Source: Cystobasidiopsis lactophilus (lineage: Eukaryota > Basidiomycota > Agaricostilbomycetes > Agaricostilbales > Chionosphaeraceae). Taken from it: a stretch of 64,000 bases of DNA. Below, piece by piece: positions 19,621 through 29,792 of this stretch. Under the pieces are notes generated by a model, which was not told where the DNA came from, searched no databases, and saw only the letters and a list, made by a program, of their open reading frames with translations. The position numbers and the translations under genes were made by a program. Location of the stretch: positions 4,027,631-4,091,630 of the forward strand of contig BCIO01000001.1 of NCBI GenBank assembly GCA_001599975.1, read 5' to 3'. Every line of letters begins with the position of its first letter. Position 1 is the stretch's first letter.

Positions 19621-22600
19621 CTAGTTGCCAGTGACGGGGGCAGCGGCGGGTGGACCTTGGCCGCGCTTGGAGTACATCGCTACCAGCTTGGCCACTCGGT
19701 CGTTCATTTGCGAAGGAGGAGCTGCAGTCGCTGCTGCTTTTGCCACCGGGATCTTTGGTGGCCTCGGAATCGGCTTTGGCAAAGGCGACGCTTCTTTCGC
19801 AGGGGGTGGTGGAGGAGGAGCGGCTCCTGGGGGCAGCCGAGGCGGAGTCGCTGGTGAACGGGGTGGCGCCGGAGCGACTTTGGCAACCGGGCTTGGAGGC
19901 GTAGAAGCGTCTGTTGGCGTCACAGGCAAAGTCGAAGCGTGGTCGTCATCGTCTCTGGCCAGAGTACCCGAAGTCGCCACCACGCCGTTGCCGATTGATG
20001 CAAATTTGGAGTCTCGTTCGACCCGGCTGCCACGCCAAACGGCTTCCTCTTCGTCCTGGTCGATCTGCAACGCCGGTGATTTCTCGGGTAGAGGCTCCAG
20101 ATCGTCGTCGTTGGCCATGTCCGCGTTTTCGGTGGCCTGGGTCGAACCGCGGGCAGACTCTGGCACATCCGATGGCGGTCTTGGAAGATCGCGCATCTGA
20201 TCAGAGGACATGGTTGGTGTCCGGACATGGATTGCTGGGCTCTCCGGGATGGGCTTCTCGTCGATGCGTTGCCGGTTGACACCAGGGTCGAAATGTTGGC
20301 TTTTTTGGGTATTGCTCCGCAGTAAGACGTCCACCCACTGCAATCAACAATAAGAAAGGAATGGTGCGACGGAAACAAGCTCCTCACGGCGTCATCTCGA
20401 CTCTCCTTCCGAACATGCTTGGAGTCTTCCAACCGTGTTTGCGTTTGATCTGATAAATCTTCGTTGAAGGAGCGGGTGGCGAAGTCGAAGGATGACTCCG
20501 ATTGAGCATGGTTGGCTTGGTTGCCGCGCCGGTGCTTCGTGAAAGTCGTAATGCGCGTGAAGAACGATGAGTCGACGGACGCCCTTCTGGTCGGGGCGCT
20601 GGAAGCCACGCCTTCGCTGGAGGAGTACGACACCCTGCGAGACGGGCTCTTTTGAGATGAGAGAGTGCCACCAATGCCCACTTTGGCCATATTCAAAGCG
20701 GCTGGCTTGAGGTAGTCGGGCACCGCGTAGGAGGCGGGAATGGGCGGGACCGGCGGCTCTTCCTCGATTGGTGCTCCGTCAGGGTGGAAGCCATGGCCTT
20801 GAGCAGACTTTTGAGCGAGGCTGGGAGATCGAGAGATGTCTGGGGTAACGCCGGGGGTGATGCGGGTGAGGCGATCTTGTGCTAGGCTGATTTTCTTCGT
20901 TGACCCGACGCCCGGCCGGAAAACGTCGGGATCAAGCTCAGGAGGAGGAGGCCGAGTCACTGAAGGCGGAGCGCTGGCAGACAAGCTGCGCCAGCCGAGA
21001 ACTAGGTCGTCCTTCTTGCCTCGCTTTCGCACCGATCGCAAAAAGCTAAGCGGCCTCGATTTCTTGCCCTGCCGGTTGAACGTCAATGCAGCCTAAAGAT
21101 GGCGAAAGAGACAGCCTTACCTTTCCATCCAGCAGATCCTTTTGGTACTCGGCCGGCACAGTCTCTTCAACCAAGACCCAAGTCTCGGCGGTCCTGCCGT
21201 CACCAAATTGACGCGCCGGATGCTCTGCAGGCTTGGATTTGTACTGGACGAGGACCCAAGAGCTCTCTTTGATTTCTTCCTTGGTCCAGCCTGTGCATGA
21301 GAAATGTCACCACACGCCTTGCCCCCTAATGTCAGCGATAGACGCACCAGAAGCAACGAGCACTGCAACAACAGAATCAGAGATACTCCGGGAGACAGTC
21401 AGAAAGCGCCCACCATCGGCATAGACCTCGAAGAAGAGTTCGTCAACCACGACGCTCCGCTCTTCCCTCGGTGTTATGTCGTAAGGGAAATCCGGCAGTC
21501 TGTGAAACGCTCTAACGGTATCAGAACCATAGACTGATTGAGGGACAGGGAGCAGAACGCACGCTTTCTCGGTCTTCTTGAGCTTGTTGGCGATGTGCTT
21601 CTTTTGGTCGGGCAAGGTGGCGACGGACGCTTCCAAACCGGTGTCAAAGCTCAGGTCGTGGGCCAGCAGCCCCTCCCGACCTGAGAAACCAAGCTCTTGG
21701 AAGGCGGTCCACTCCATGGTGGCGTGCTTCCTCGCCTTGTTGGACCGCTCCGACTCGCGCAGGTCGAACTTGAGCTTGGCCGACAACGGGTCGGAGAAGC
21801 CCGAGGTGGTGAAGGAGGCCCACTCCCGCTCGATGGCCGACCTGAAACGCGGGTCGATGTCTTGGGCGCCGCCCGTGGGCGACTCGAGGTCGTTGTCGAG
21901 CTCGGGCCGGATGTTGAGCAGGTGCTTGTAGAAGCCGGTGTACGTCGGCCCCGGGTTCGCTGGCGGCTCTTGAGAGGTCGGGTCCTGCTTGAGGGGGAAG
22001 AGGGAGCTCCACGTTTTCGACCGGGGCACCTGCCAAGTTCTGTGACAGGATCGCAATCAACTTCAGAAGGTCCGAGCGTTTTTGGGCGCCGAGAATCCCA
22101 GATTTCTGTACTCACGCCGCTGACTGGATCAAGTCCTTGGAGTAGAAGCGGACCTGGCGGGCCACTCTGGCCACGGGGATCTGCTTGATGTCGGGCCGGA
22201 CGGCCTGAGTGAGGTTGGAGGGCACACACTTCGGGTAGTTCTTGACAAAGTGAGCCAGCTTGGACGGCAGCTGGGCGATGGGCGAGTCTCTGGGATCACG
22301 GATGTAAGCCAGGAGCAGGTGCTCGGTGGCGTTGGTGTTGCGGATGTAGGCGGCGTAAACGGTCTCAAAGGGTTCGTCGGAGGCCAGCCCGAAGACGAAG
22401 GAGGAGAACAGGGCGGCCAGCTTGCGTGGGGTAGTGCCGTTGGAGGTCGTAAAAGCGACGGAGCTGGCCAAGAGCGAGAACAAAGAGCTGAGCAGCTGGG
22501 CGGTGGACGAGGGCAGCCGATTGAGCAGGTGGGTCGAAATGAAGCGAGCCGGGAAGCCATTCTCCTTCTCCGCCACCTGTTCGTTCCTTGATGTATTCAA

Positions 22601-23200
22601 TACAACGCCCAACTGTATGAGGTAGAGGCAAGAAAGACGAACCCGCCAGCGCTCGTAAACGTCAAAGGAGAGAATGCCGTGCCGGCCTTGGGCATTGACG
22701 AGCCGGCCCAGCGCCCACTTGATGAGGGCGCAGCAGGAGTGTGGGCTGGCGTACTGCAAGTTGCGCTGCCAGGCGTCCTTGCTGGTGACGAACGCCCGGA
22801 TCAAGCTCGAGATCTCTTCAAAGTCGAGCTCCATAGCCCGCGTGCTGAACAGGAACGGCAGCTCCAGGCCTGTGAGACACAAGAGAGAATTAGCTCTTGT
22901 TTGGCGCAGTCGGAGCTGGGTGCGGTGCAAAGGCGGCTCACCTCTGGCGCGGATTTGCTTTGACGTTTGGCGAATCAAGGAGTCCACGGCCAAATGGTCC
23001 AACTGGCGGCCTGGCTCGACTGCCCAGTAGCCATACTTGAGCTGGAGCTCCATCAAGTGGTCCCTTGAGTCGCTGAAGGACCGTTTGAGGCCGGTCGCCT
23101 GCTGCTGGCCATTCCGTGCTGCTGCAGCTGCTGGCGGGGGCAGGGGCAGCTTGGGCAGGCTGTCCTTCTTGCCGCGCTTGGACGAGAAGATGTTGGGCAT
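19621..23200 (-). CDS. Msb1/Mug8-domain protein (RhoGAP-like fold), cell polarity
   Basis: About 1,050 residues in at least eight exons. The N-terminus is MPNIFSSKRGKKDSLPKLPL; the start at 23200 is chosen because it opens this basic leader. The first 500 residues resemble the fungal Msb1/Mug8 domain (formerly DUF1708), a RhoGAP-related fold. Matching blocks are LELPFLFSTRAMELDFEEIS, SFDVYERWRV, the helix FISTHLLNRLPSSTAQLLSS and ALFSSFVFGLASDEPFE. Yeast Msb1 acts with Cdc42/Rho1 and Bem1 in bud emergence; a polarity role here is inferred from that family. The C-terminal half is disordered, with polyproline runs (PPGAAPPPPPPAKEA) that could bind SH3 or profilin-type partners, and ends with a short helix RVAKLVAMYSKRG. 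Divergent from MED25 across 161 bp. I rely on remembered domain features, so the family is likely rather than certain. Confidence 0.65.
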
Positions 23201-23361
23201 CTTTGACACGCGCGCGGAGCAGGAGAGGCCAGCTCCCTGCGCCTCCAAGAAAGCGAACCAAAGGCACTGATCGACGACGGTGGGCAAGGGGATCAATGCG
23301 CATGACCCGCCGCTTGGACAGCAGCGTCGAAGTTTGTGTTGTTGGTTCTTCACGCTCACCA
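23201..23361. promoter_or_regulatory. Compact bidirectional promoter, Msb1-like gene and MED25
   Basis: 161 bp separate two divergent start codons. Both genes must be initiated from this stretch. Inferred from layout. Confidence 0.5.
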
Positions 23362-25344
23362 ATGGCCGCTGCTACTAAGAGGGTCGTGCTCGCCGTCGAC
23401 GCCCTCTGCGCCCACCGCAACTGGCCTCGCTTGATTGAATCCTACGTCGCGCCGGCCTTGCAGCAAGTTCACTGCCCTGCCCGTCACATTGCCTCACACT
23501 CATCTGTGTGCTCGTCCTTAGGCTGCTACACGAAACCTATCCAGACCTCCTGGTGGCCACTATCGTCTACTCCAGCATCACGCCGTTCGAACTTTCGCCC
23601 GTCAAGTCCACCCCGTTCCGGCCGTTGCAATCCGTCCTGCAAAACCTTCCCGGCCTGCTGAACACCAAAGGCAAGGGCAGGTCAGAGCTCACCAGCTCCG
23701 AGTCGTCCCTGCTCGAAGCCCTCATCGCTTCCTTAGAGGCTTACGATCAAGCGTCCGTCCCGCCGAACGGCCAATATGTCCTGCTAGTCGCCGCTTCCGA
23801 CGTGCCCGGCTTGAAGATGGACGACGAGAAGGCGGGATGGCCGGTCCGGTTCAACACTTTGCCCCAGTACGACAACGTCGGCTGGCAGCAGGCCTCGCAG
23901 ATCTTTCGCTCCAAAGAGGTCCTCTTCTCCCTCATCACCACCTCGTTCTTGCCCAAGATTGAAAACTTCCACAAATCAGTGAGTCATCGATTTGGCTGCG
24001 ATTGGTCGGGCGGCGAGATTGAAATCCTGAGGGTCCAGATGGGAATGCCAGCAGAAACGTAGGCGACTTCTCACTTTCCATTCAAGTTTTGGCCACTGAA
24101 TTTGGCTTTGATGCCACTTACAGATCCAAGCTGCAACCCATCAACCCGGAGCATGCCATCCTCTTGACCGGCTTCGCCAAGTCTAACCCAGCTGGCCCCC
24201 AAAAACGGGGCAATGACGAGCTCAACTCTTCGGTCCTCGGTTCCGCCGCGCCCACTAAGAAGCCAAGAACAGACCTGGCCTCCCCTAGCATCCTCGGCAA
24301 CCAGCCTTTGCCTTCCACCTCCAACATCTTCCAGCAAGCCGCCCCTTCTCTAATTGGCATGCCGCCCCAATCTTTGAACCCACCCTTCTCTTCCCCTGCC
24401 TTACCGTTTGCCACTTTGGCATCCAATTCGCCGCAGCTGCTCAACCAACAGACTTTGCCACCGCAAGCCCAAGCTCGGCAACCACAAAAGCCGTCTTACC
24501 CGCCGGCGGAGTTGATGAAGATGATCGAGCAGCAAGTGGCATCGGGCAAATTGTCGCAAGAGCAGGGGATTAAGGCCATGGCCGCTATGCGAGCTCAAGC
24601 TCAGCAGTGAGTTGCTTCCTTGCTGTTACCCTTCTGGCTTGGACTGAAGATTCAGCGACCACAGAGCGAGGCAGGCGCCAGGAAATATGCAACAGCAGCA
24701 ACAGCTCCAGCCGGGCCAGCAGCCACCGCTTAATCGCATGAACAGCGCCGGCCCTCGGATTCTCTGGAGCGGGCCCCTCGTCCGCGCCTCAATCGACCCC
24801 GCCACCAAAGCCAAGCAAGAGACGATCTTCTATTGCTCTGCCCTACCAGCCAACCCGGCCAGTCTAGCGGGATTGGCCGGCTTCAGCTTCCCGACCGCGT
24901 TCGACTTGAACACCATCCTGCCCGTTGACTACAACGTCATCGTTGCCTACGTGACAGCCAACAATGTGCCCATCATCAGCTTTCTGCCATCACCAGGCGA
25001 ACAGATGGCTATCAACGGCTGGGCCAGGGACTCGAACACCGTGCAGCAAAACGCGGCGACCGTCGCCAGTTTGGCGGGCCTGATTCGGTCGCAGGGCGCC
25101 GTGAGTCTATTCTCTCACTCTTCAGACAGCTTTGACCTGACGGAGTACTTTTGGCCTTCAGTACGCCTGGGTGAGGACTGGCGCAAGCAACAATATCGGC
25201 GTCGCCATCTTGGGCAACGGCAGCAGCTTCTTGGGCTTTGTCTTCCACCACATCCCCCTCCCCGACCAATTCCTCCAGCCACAGAATGGCATGAGACCAG
25301 CGGACGCTCTCAGCAAAGCCACGCCTTATAATGCTCAGCGGTGA
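23362..25344 (+). CDS. MED25: Mediator complex subunit 25 (vWA plus ACID/PTOV domains)
   Basis: Mediator subunit that docks transcriptional activators to RNA polymerase II in the nucleus. At least six exons. The N-terminus KRVVLAVDALCAHRNWPRLI opens a von Willebrand A fold, followed by LLVATIVYSS, LLVAASDVPGLKMDDEKAGW, the conserved WQQASQIFRSKEVLFSLI and FLPKIENFHKS. A disordered Gln/Pro/Ala linker (24190-24720, PAELMKMIEQQVASG) leads to a C-terminal beta-barrel-like region: GPRILWSGPLVRASIDPATK, DYNVIVAYVTANNVPIISFL, and, after an intron, NIGVAILGNGSSFLGFVFHH. This has the order of the MED25 ACID/PTOV domain (WSG...L...). The last exon ends in TGA 25342-25344. A vWA plus ACID pair in one protein is specific to MED25, but the match is by pattern, not search. 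Confidence 0.72.
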
Positions 25345-25561
25345 CTTCAAAGCTCCGTGATTTAGATGGGTCGAGGGAGGACTAGAATTGAGTGTGCGTG
25401 TGGATGCGCGCATTTTGATTAATTGTGCGCGTGTGCTATATGGTTTGCTTTTATTATTATCTACATGTTTCTCTTGAAGGCCCATTTTAAGTTGTACAAC
25501 CGCTGTGTGTGTTGAAGAAATGCGAAGGTGCTGCGATGTGAGTGTGGTGGCGAAGTTGTTT

Positions 25562-26929
25562 CTAGACGGTGACGACCCGGCGCTCTTCGGTGGCTGCCCG
25601 CTTGGGAGAGGCAGGGCCTTCTTCCGAGGTGGCGGCCGCTTCTTCCTCGCGCTTTCGCTTGGCCGACTTGGAGGAGCCGGAGGGTGCGACGCCAGTCAAG
25701 AGCTTGCTGGCATCGGCCGAGGTGAAGTTGATGAACTGGGCCGAGGCGGGCGCAGCGGGTGCAGCAGCCACCTTGCGCTTGGCCGAGGTGGGGGAGGAAG
25801 TGACGCGGCGCTTGGGCATCGGGCGCATCAGTGGCCGGTGGGCCTCGTCGGCGCTCATGCCGCGAGCCAAAGGCGCCGAGTGGGGGCGAATGGGCGTGTC
25901 CATGTAATGGCCGTACTGGTTGATGGGCGAGTAGGGCATGTGGGAGGGGTACATGTCGCTGGGCGAGAGCACGATTTGCGGCGGTGGCGGTTGAGGGTAA
26001 ACGTCAAAGGTCGTTTTCCACGCTGGGGCAGTGTATGGCGCCGTATCGTAGAACGGGTTGTTCTCATAGATGTTGTGGTGCTGCTGGAACTGTTGCTGCT
26101 GGGGCTGCCGGGGCTGGGGAGGGGAGTTGGGGTAGAGGTTGGACAGCATGCCAAAGTCTTCAGCGCCGAGGCTGACGCCCGCCACGTTGAAGTGTTGCTG
26201 TTGAGGTGATTGCTGTTGCGGAGGAGCAGTGTAATAGCCAGCAGGCTGGGAAGAGGGGCCAGCCACCGGCGACCCGTAATCCCGAATGAGCGCTTGCAGA
26301 TCCGCTGCGCCGGCGCCGACGGTCATCGAGCGAGGCGTGGAGGCCATGGTCGGTGCCGACAGGAGCGGCGTTGAGGACAGCGAGCGGCGGACGGGCTCGG
26401 AGTGAGCCGGGATGGGAGCGGTGAGGAAAGGGTTCGAGGTCGAGATGTGCAGGTTCGACGGCCGCTTGGGTGTGCGCTTCTTGGGCGGTGCCACAGGGAA
26501 AGCAGGGGTGGAAGCGCGGCGGAACTGGAGGTTGTCCTGGGGATGGTACCGCGGCGGCGAAGGTGGCTGGGTGGCCTGGAGGTGCATGTACGAGTCCTGG
26601 ATGGCGGCGAAGACGGACTGCTGCATCTGGGCATCGACGGCAGCATCGAGTGCAGGCGGGGTGTAGACCGCCGGGGTGGATGCCCGCGAGCTGGGTGACA
26701 CCAAGGAGGGCACACTCGAGGTGGATGACCGGCCGGTGGGGCTCAGCTGGGGCCGCTGGAGGATGGCCTGGGGCGGGATAGCAATTGACAGCGGGGCAGT
26801 GAAGGCATAGTCGCTGAGCAGGGGGTCGACAGCGCTGTCCTTGGTTGGCGAGCTCGGAGGGGGAAACCAAGTGTCGGTGCCGAGCGTGTTGTCGTAGAGT
26901 GCGAGCACGTCCAAATACTGGGAGTCCAT
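25562..26929 (-). CDS. Low-complexity protein with conserved-looking C-terminal motif
   Basis: One uninterrupted frame of 455 residues, start MDSQYLDVLALYDNTLG. Nearly the whole protein is disordered: Pro/Ser/Gln-rich, with many SP/TP sites, Gln runs (PPQQQSPQQQHF, QPQQQQFQQHH) and Tyr-Pro repeats. Basic clusters (PPKKRTPKRPSN, KSAKRKREEE) could be nuclear signals. Near the C-terminus (about residues 400-425) a structured-looking motif, AQFINFTSADASKLLTGVAP followed by SGSSKSAKRKRE, stands out; I believe similar FxNFTxxDxxKLLTGVAPSGSSK motifs occur in other fungal nuclear proteins, but cannot check. Function unknown; transcription-related is a guess. The high GC of this exon produces long false frames on the other strand. 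Confidence 0.7.
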   Translation of the reverse strand: MDSQYLDVLALYDNTLGTDTWFPPPSSPTKDSAVDPLLSDYAFTAPLSIAIPPQAILQRPQLSPTGRSSTSSVPSLVSPSSRASTPAVYTPPALDAAVDAQMQQSVFAAIQDSYMHLQATQPPSPPRYHPQDNLQFRRASTPAFPVAPPKKRTPKRPSNLHISTSNPFLTAPIPAHSEPVRRSLSSTPLLSAPTMASTPRSMTVGAGAADLQALIRDYGSPVAGPSSQPAGYYTAPPQQQSPQQQHFNVAGVSLGAEDFGMLSNLYPNSPPQPRQPQQQQFQQHHNIYENNPFYDTAPYTAPAWKTTFDVYPQPPPPQIVLSPSDMYPSHMPYSPINQYGHYMDTPIRPHSAPLARGMSADEAHRPLMRPMPKRRVTSSPTSAKRKVAAAPAAPASAQFINFTSADASKLLTGVAPSGSSKSAKRKREEEAAATSEEGPASPKRAATEERRVVTV

Positions 26930-27579
26930 CTCTGATGTTTATAAACGAGTGTGGGTGTGTGAAGCCTAGAAGCAGCGACGTCAGAAGGCACGACGCCGGA
27001 AGCAGGCAGCACGACGAGGACTCACGCTGGAGGCAGCACGACTTTGGCAGACAAATGCGAGATGCGATGGAACAGGAGCAAGGAGTCTGCCGCAAATAGT
27101 CAATGCTCACGAAGCATGGCGAGCAGCGTCAGCCGCTTTTCTGGCTTTGCCAAACATGGCGCCCGCCATCCGCTTTGGGAAAATCCGGTTGCCAGCCATG
27201 CCCAGGGGCAGAGATTGGCAGAGCCCGTGGCGCAATTAGCAGCCACTCGTGGCAGGTTTGAGCAACTTTAATTAGCGGGCGACAATTATCAGCAGGGATC
27301 GTCGGGGCGGGAGAAGGAGCAAGGCGAGGCGAAGTCGAAGTCGAGGGGGCTTGGTGGCGGCCAACTTTTGGGTTCCCCCGTTCTTCGCTTGCATTCGTAC
27401 ACTTTATGGATCATGAAGCTGGCAATGCAAGATACAATAAGGTAAAGAAGGAGCGAATATCGGAAAATGAGAGGGGCCGTCCCTGAATTAAGCAGCAAAA
27501 ACATGGCCAATTGTGGCTCTGCCGCCCTAATGCGCTCTAGTCCTCTAGGAAGAATTGGCTTAGGATGAAGTTGTGCCAG
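26930..27579. other. Intergenic, promoter side of the low-complexity gene
   Basis: 0.65 kb with only short frames on both strands. Likely promoter and 5' UTR of the gene ending at 26929, and 3' UTR of the F-box gene starting at 27580. Nothing else seen. Confidence 0.45.
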
Positions 27580-28445
27580 CTATGAGGGGCATTGTAATAG
27601 GCCTAGAGAGGAAAGCCATGAGACTGGTGGGCAATTTGGACGCAATCTGCAGTACCTCACATTTTCAAGCTGCTTGGGTCGGTGTGAAGCTTTCAGGCGA
27701 AGCAGGTAGAAGGAGCCAGACTGCTCAAAGAGGCGAAGCTGAAGCAGAGTGGTCGAGTTTTGGATGCAGCGGCCGATGACATCCGCTTGGCGGGCAGTCT
27801 CTTCTGACGTGGCCGGCGTCCACGAGTTAAAAACGAAGAAATGTGTCAGGGCGGGCAAGGAGGTCAAGGCGTTGTCTTCTAGGTAGTAGAGGAAGTTGAC
27901 GTGGATAGACAAGTGACTGAGGCTGATCATGTGTGGCAAGTGGCGAACGGCGGGCAGCAAGGGCGGGTCGAATTTGCGTTGGACTTCGCAGTCGCGCGGT
28001 AACAGTGTCGCGTACATGATCCGGGTCGCCCATTTTTGCATGAAAGGCTCGTCCGCATGCTGAGCCGGCAAATGAGTCGAGGGGGGTGGGCCAAAGGTCC
28101 AACGAGCTCACAATCAATCGGTGGCAGTGTCTGAACAGGATGAATTGGACAACACGCAAGAACTGTCTGTTGACCAAGGCGAGCTGTTTGAGTTGCTGGA
28201 CTTCCTTCCGAGGCTCTTTCGTTCCCCAGATGGGATCGGGGTCGTGGGCGCGATTGGGCGGCGCGAATCCAGAGACAATCGCAAGTAAGATGTCGGTGCT
28301 GAGTTTATCAATCTGAAAAAAGAGGAGACGCGAAGGCGGTTGGACAGTGGTCAGTCCAAAGCTTAAAGGTCACGCCCACGGCACCCGCAAGTTGACTCAC
28401 TGGCACTGTCCGCGGACGCGCGTCGGCATTGGTGATAGTGGTCAT
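27580..28445 (-). CDS. F-box protein, short
   Basis: Three exons join in phase: MTTITNADARPRTVP (ATG 28445), an exon after tttttcag reading IDKLSTDILLAIVSGFAPP, then QLKQLALVNRQFLRVVQFIL with FRHCHRLI, and the exon 27580 to about 28067. IDKLSTDILLAIV together with LALVNRQF is the classic F-box (LPxExLxxI ... LxLVxRxF), interrupted by a 20-residue polar loop. The rest has irregular Leu-rich segments (ISLSHLSIHVNFL, LTSLPALTHFFVF, LLQLRLFE), suggesting LRR-type substrate recognition. It would act as an SCF ubiquitin ligase adaptor; target unknown. About 230 residues, small for this class. Tail-to-head with the pseudouridine synthase gene, 154 bp apart. Confidence 0.68.
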
Positions 28446-28599
28446 ATTGAAGAAACGCAGTACTGGAGCAGGAAGGTGAAGAGGAGGTTTGAGTGGAAGC
28501 TAATGCAAAGGCGACATCGCGAGCTTACTACTTTTGGATGACCCGATGCGCCATGTCAAGGCACGGAAACACTAGGCGTACGCGAAAACCTTTGTGCCG

Positions 28600-29736
28600 T
28601 CATACCCGAGGGCCGGCACCCCCACCCAAGATCTGGTCAACGGCCTTCAGGTCGAACTCGGCCGGCAACTCGTCCCTGATTGTAATGGTCGAGCGCTTTC
28701 CAGATGCCGCCCAGGCCTGGCTTTTCCATCAGCCTCTTTCTATCAGGCTACCTGCAGGACACACAAAGAAGCTGAATTCGGTGCAATGGAGCATGATTCG
28801 GTGGCCAGCAGGCAGGGTGGCGGAAAACGCCTTCCGAGATGCTGCGTCGCCATGCTTCCAATCTCCGACAATTGGACCTGGCACTTTCGTGTGAGCTGGC
28901 GAGCTTTGAAAAGTGGAGTTAAGCGCAAACAGCCTAGCTCAGTCAGCAGCAAGCGAAGCTGATGTTTGCGGCCCGTTTCGGGCTCAAGATCGACAAGACT
29001 GCAGTGTTGCTGGGAACGGGTTTGACCTCTTCAAAAGAAACGAGATGAGAAATCTACCAGCGAATCTCGGATTGTCGCTCTTGTGACGCTTCTTTTGGCG
29101 CCGGGCGCATTCGGCTCTGGCAAGGTCGTGAGCCTAGCGACGCTGTCAATGCAAGCAAGCTCACCAGTCAGCTCCATGATCTGGCCGTTGTTACGCATCC
29201 ACGTAATGAAGGTCCCGTCCTCTTGGGCCACCAGAGGATTGGACAAGAAGCGGTTCCCTTTGGTCAAGGCCGAGTACTTTTTGTGGACCAATCGGCTGGC
29301 AATTTGGCTGGTCAGCGTTCGACGTGCTTCGTCCTTTGCAAGCAACAGGACACCAGAAACATTCTGCGCGAAATAGCAGCATTAAGAAGACAAAGTCCAG
29401 GCTGCGAACAAGCGATTCGCACGGCATCCAGGCGATGAACTGGCTTTAAGTCGGTTCCATAGACCGCCTGCAAGGCTATGAAGTCTTTTGAGGTCGATCC
29501 AAGTCACAGAGAGCCACAAAAAAGCCACAGTTCAAAATATAGGACCAGTTCCGAGAAGCGGGCGAGTGAGGTTTGCCTTGAATAGAGCAGTTCGTCGGCT
29601 TTGCGATGGCCACCACCGTACGCTTGTCGTTTTCATAGAGCACCTTCACCAAAGGTAGGCACTTCTTGGACATGCACGCAACCGTCGACTTGCTGGTTTC
29701 GGAGTAGGAGCATAAAACTGCTTGCAGCATCATCAT
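28600..29736 (-). CDS. RluA-family RNA pseudouridine synthase
   Basis: Isomerises uridine to pseudouridine in rRNA or tRNA; fungal members of this type are often mitochondrial (Pus5, Pus9-like). About seven exons fit in phase. Landmarks in order: VKVLYENDKRTVVAIAKP, the catalytic motif VHRLDANVSGVLLLAKD (Asp in HRLDxxxSG), RRTLTSQIASRLVHKKYSAL, the substrate strand SLVDLEPETGRKHQLR and LGCPIVGDWKHG. It ends RHRIMLHCTEFSFF-like and DLKAVDQILGGGAGPRV. All RluA motifs are present, so it should be active. Two starts are possible: ATG 29736 (adds a Ser/Cys-rich 21-residue leader) or ATG 29673. Neither gives a clear targeting signal. The intron splitting HRLDA from NVSGV starts gtgcga. Confidence 0.83.
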
Positions 29737-29792
29737 CAATCACGCGTGATGCGTATGCTATCAGAGCGATGGTATGGATTGCAGAGTTCGGA

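Noticed and set aside
19625-20200. Gly/Ala-rich + strand frame
   Set aside because: Antisense shadow of the proline-rich tail of the Msb1-like gene.
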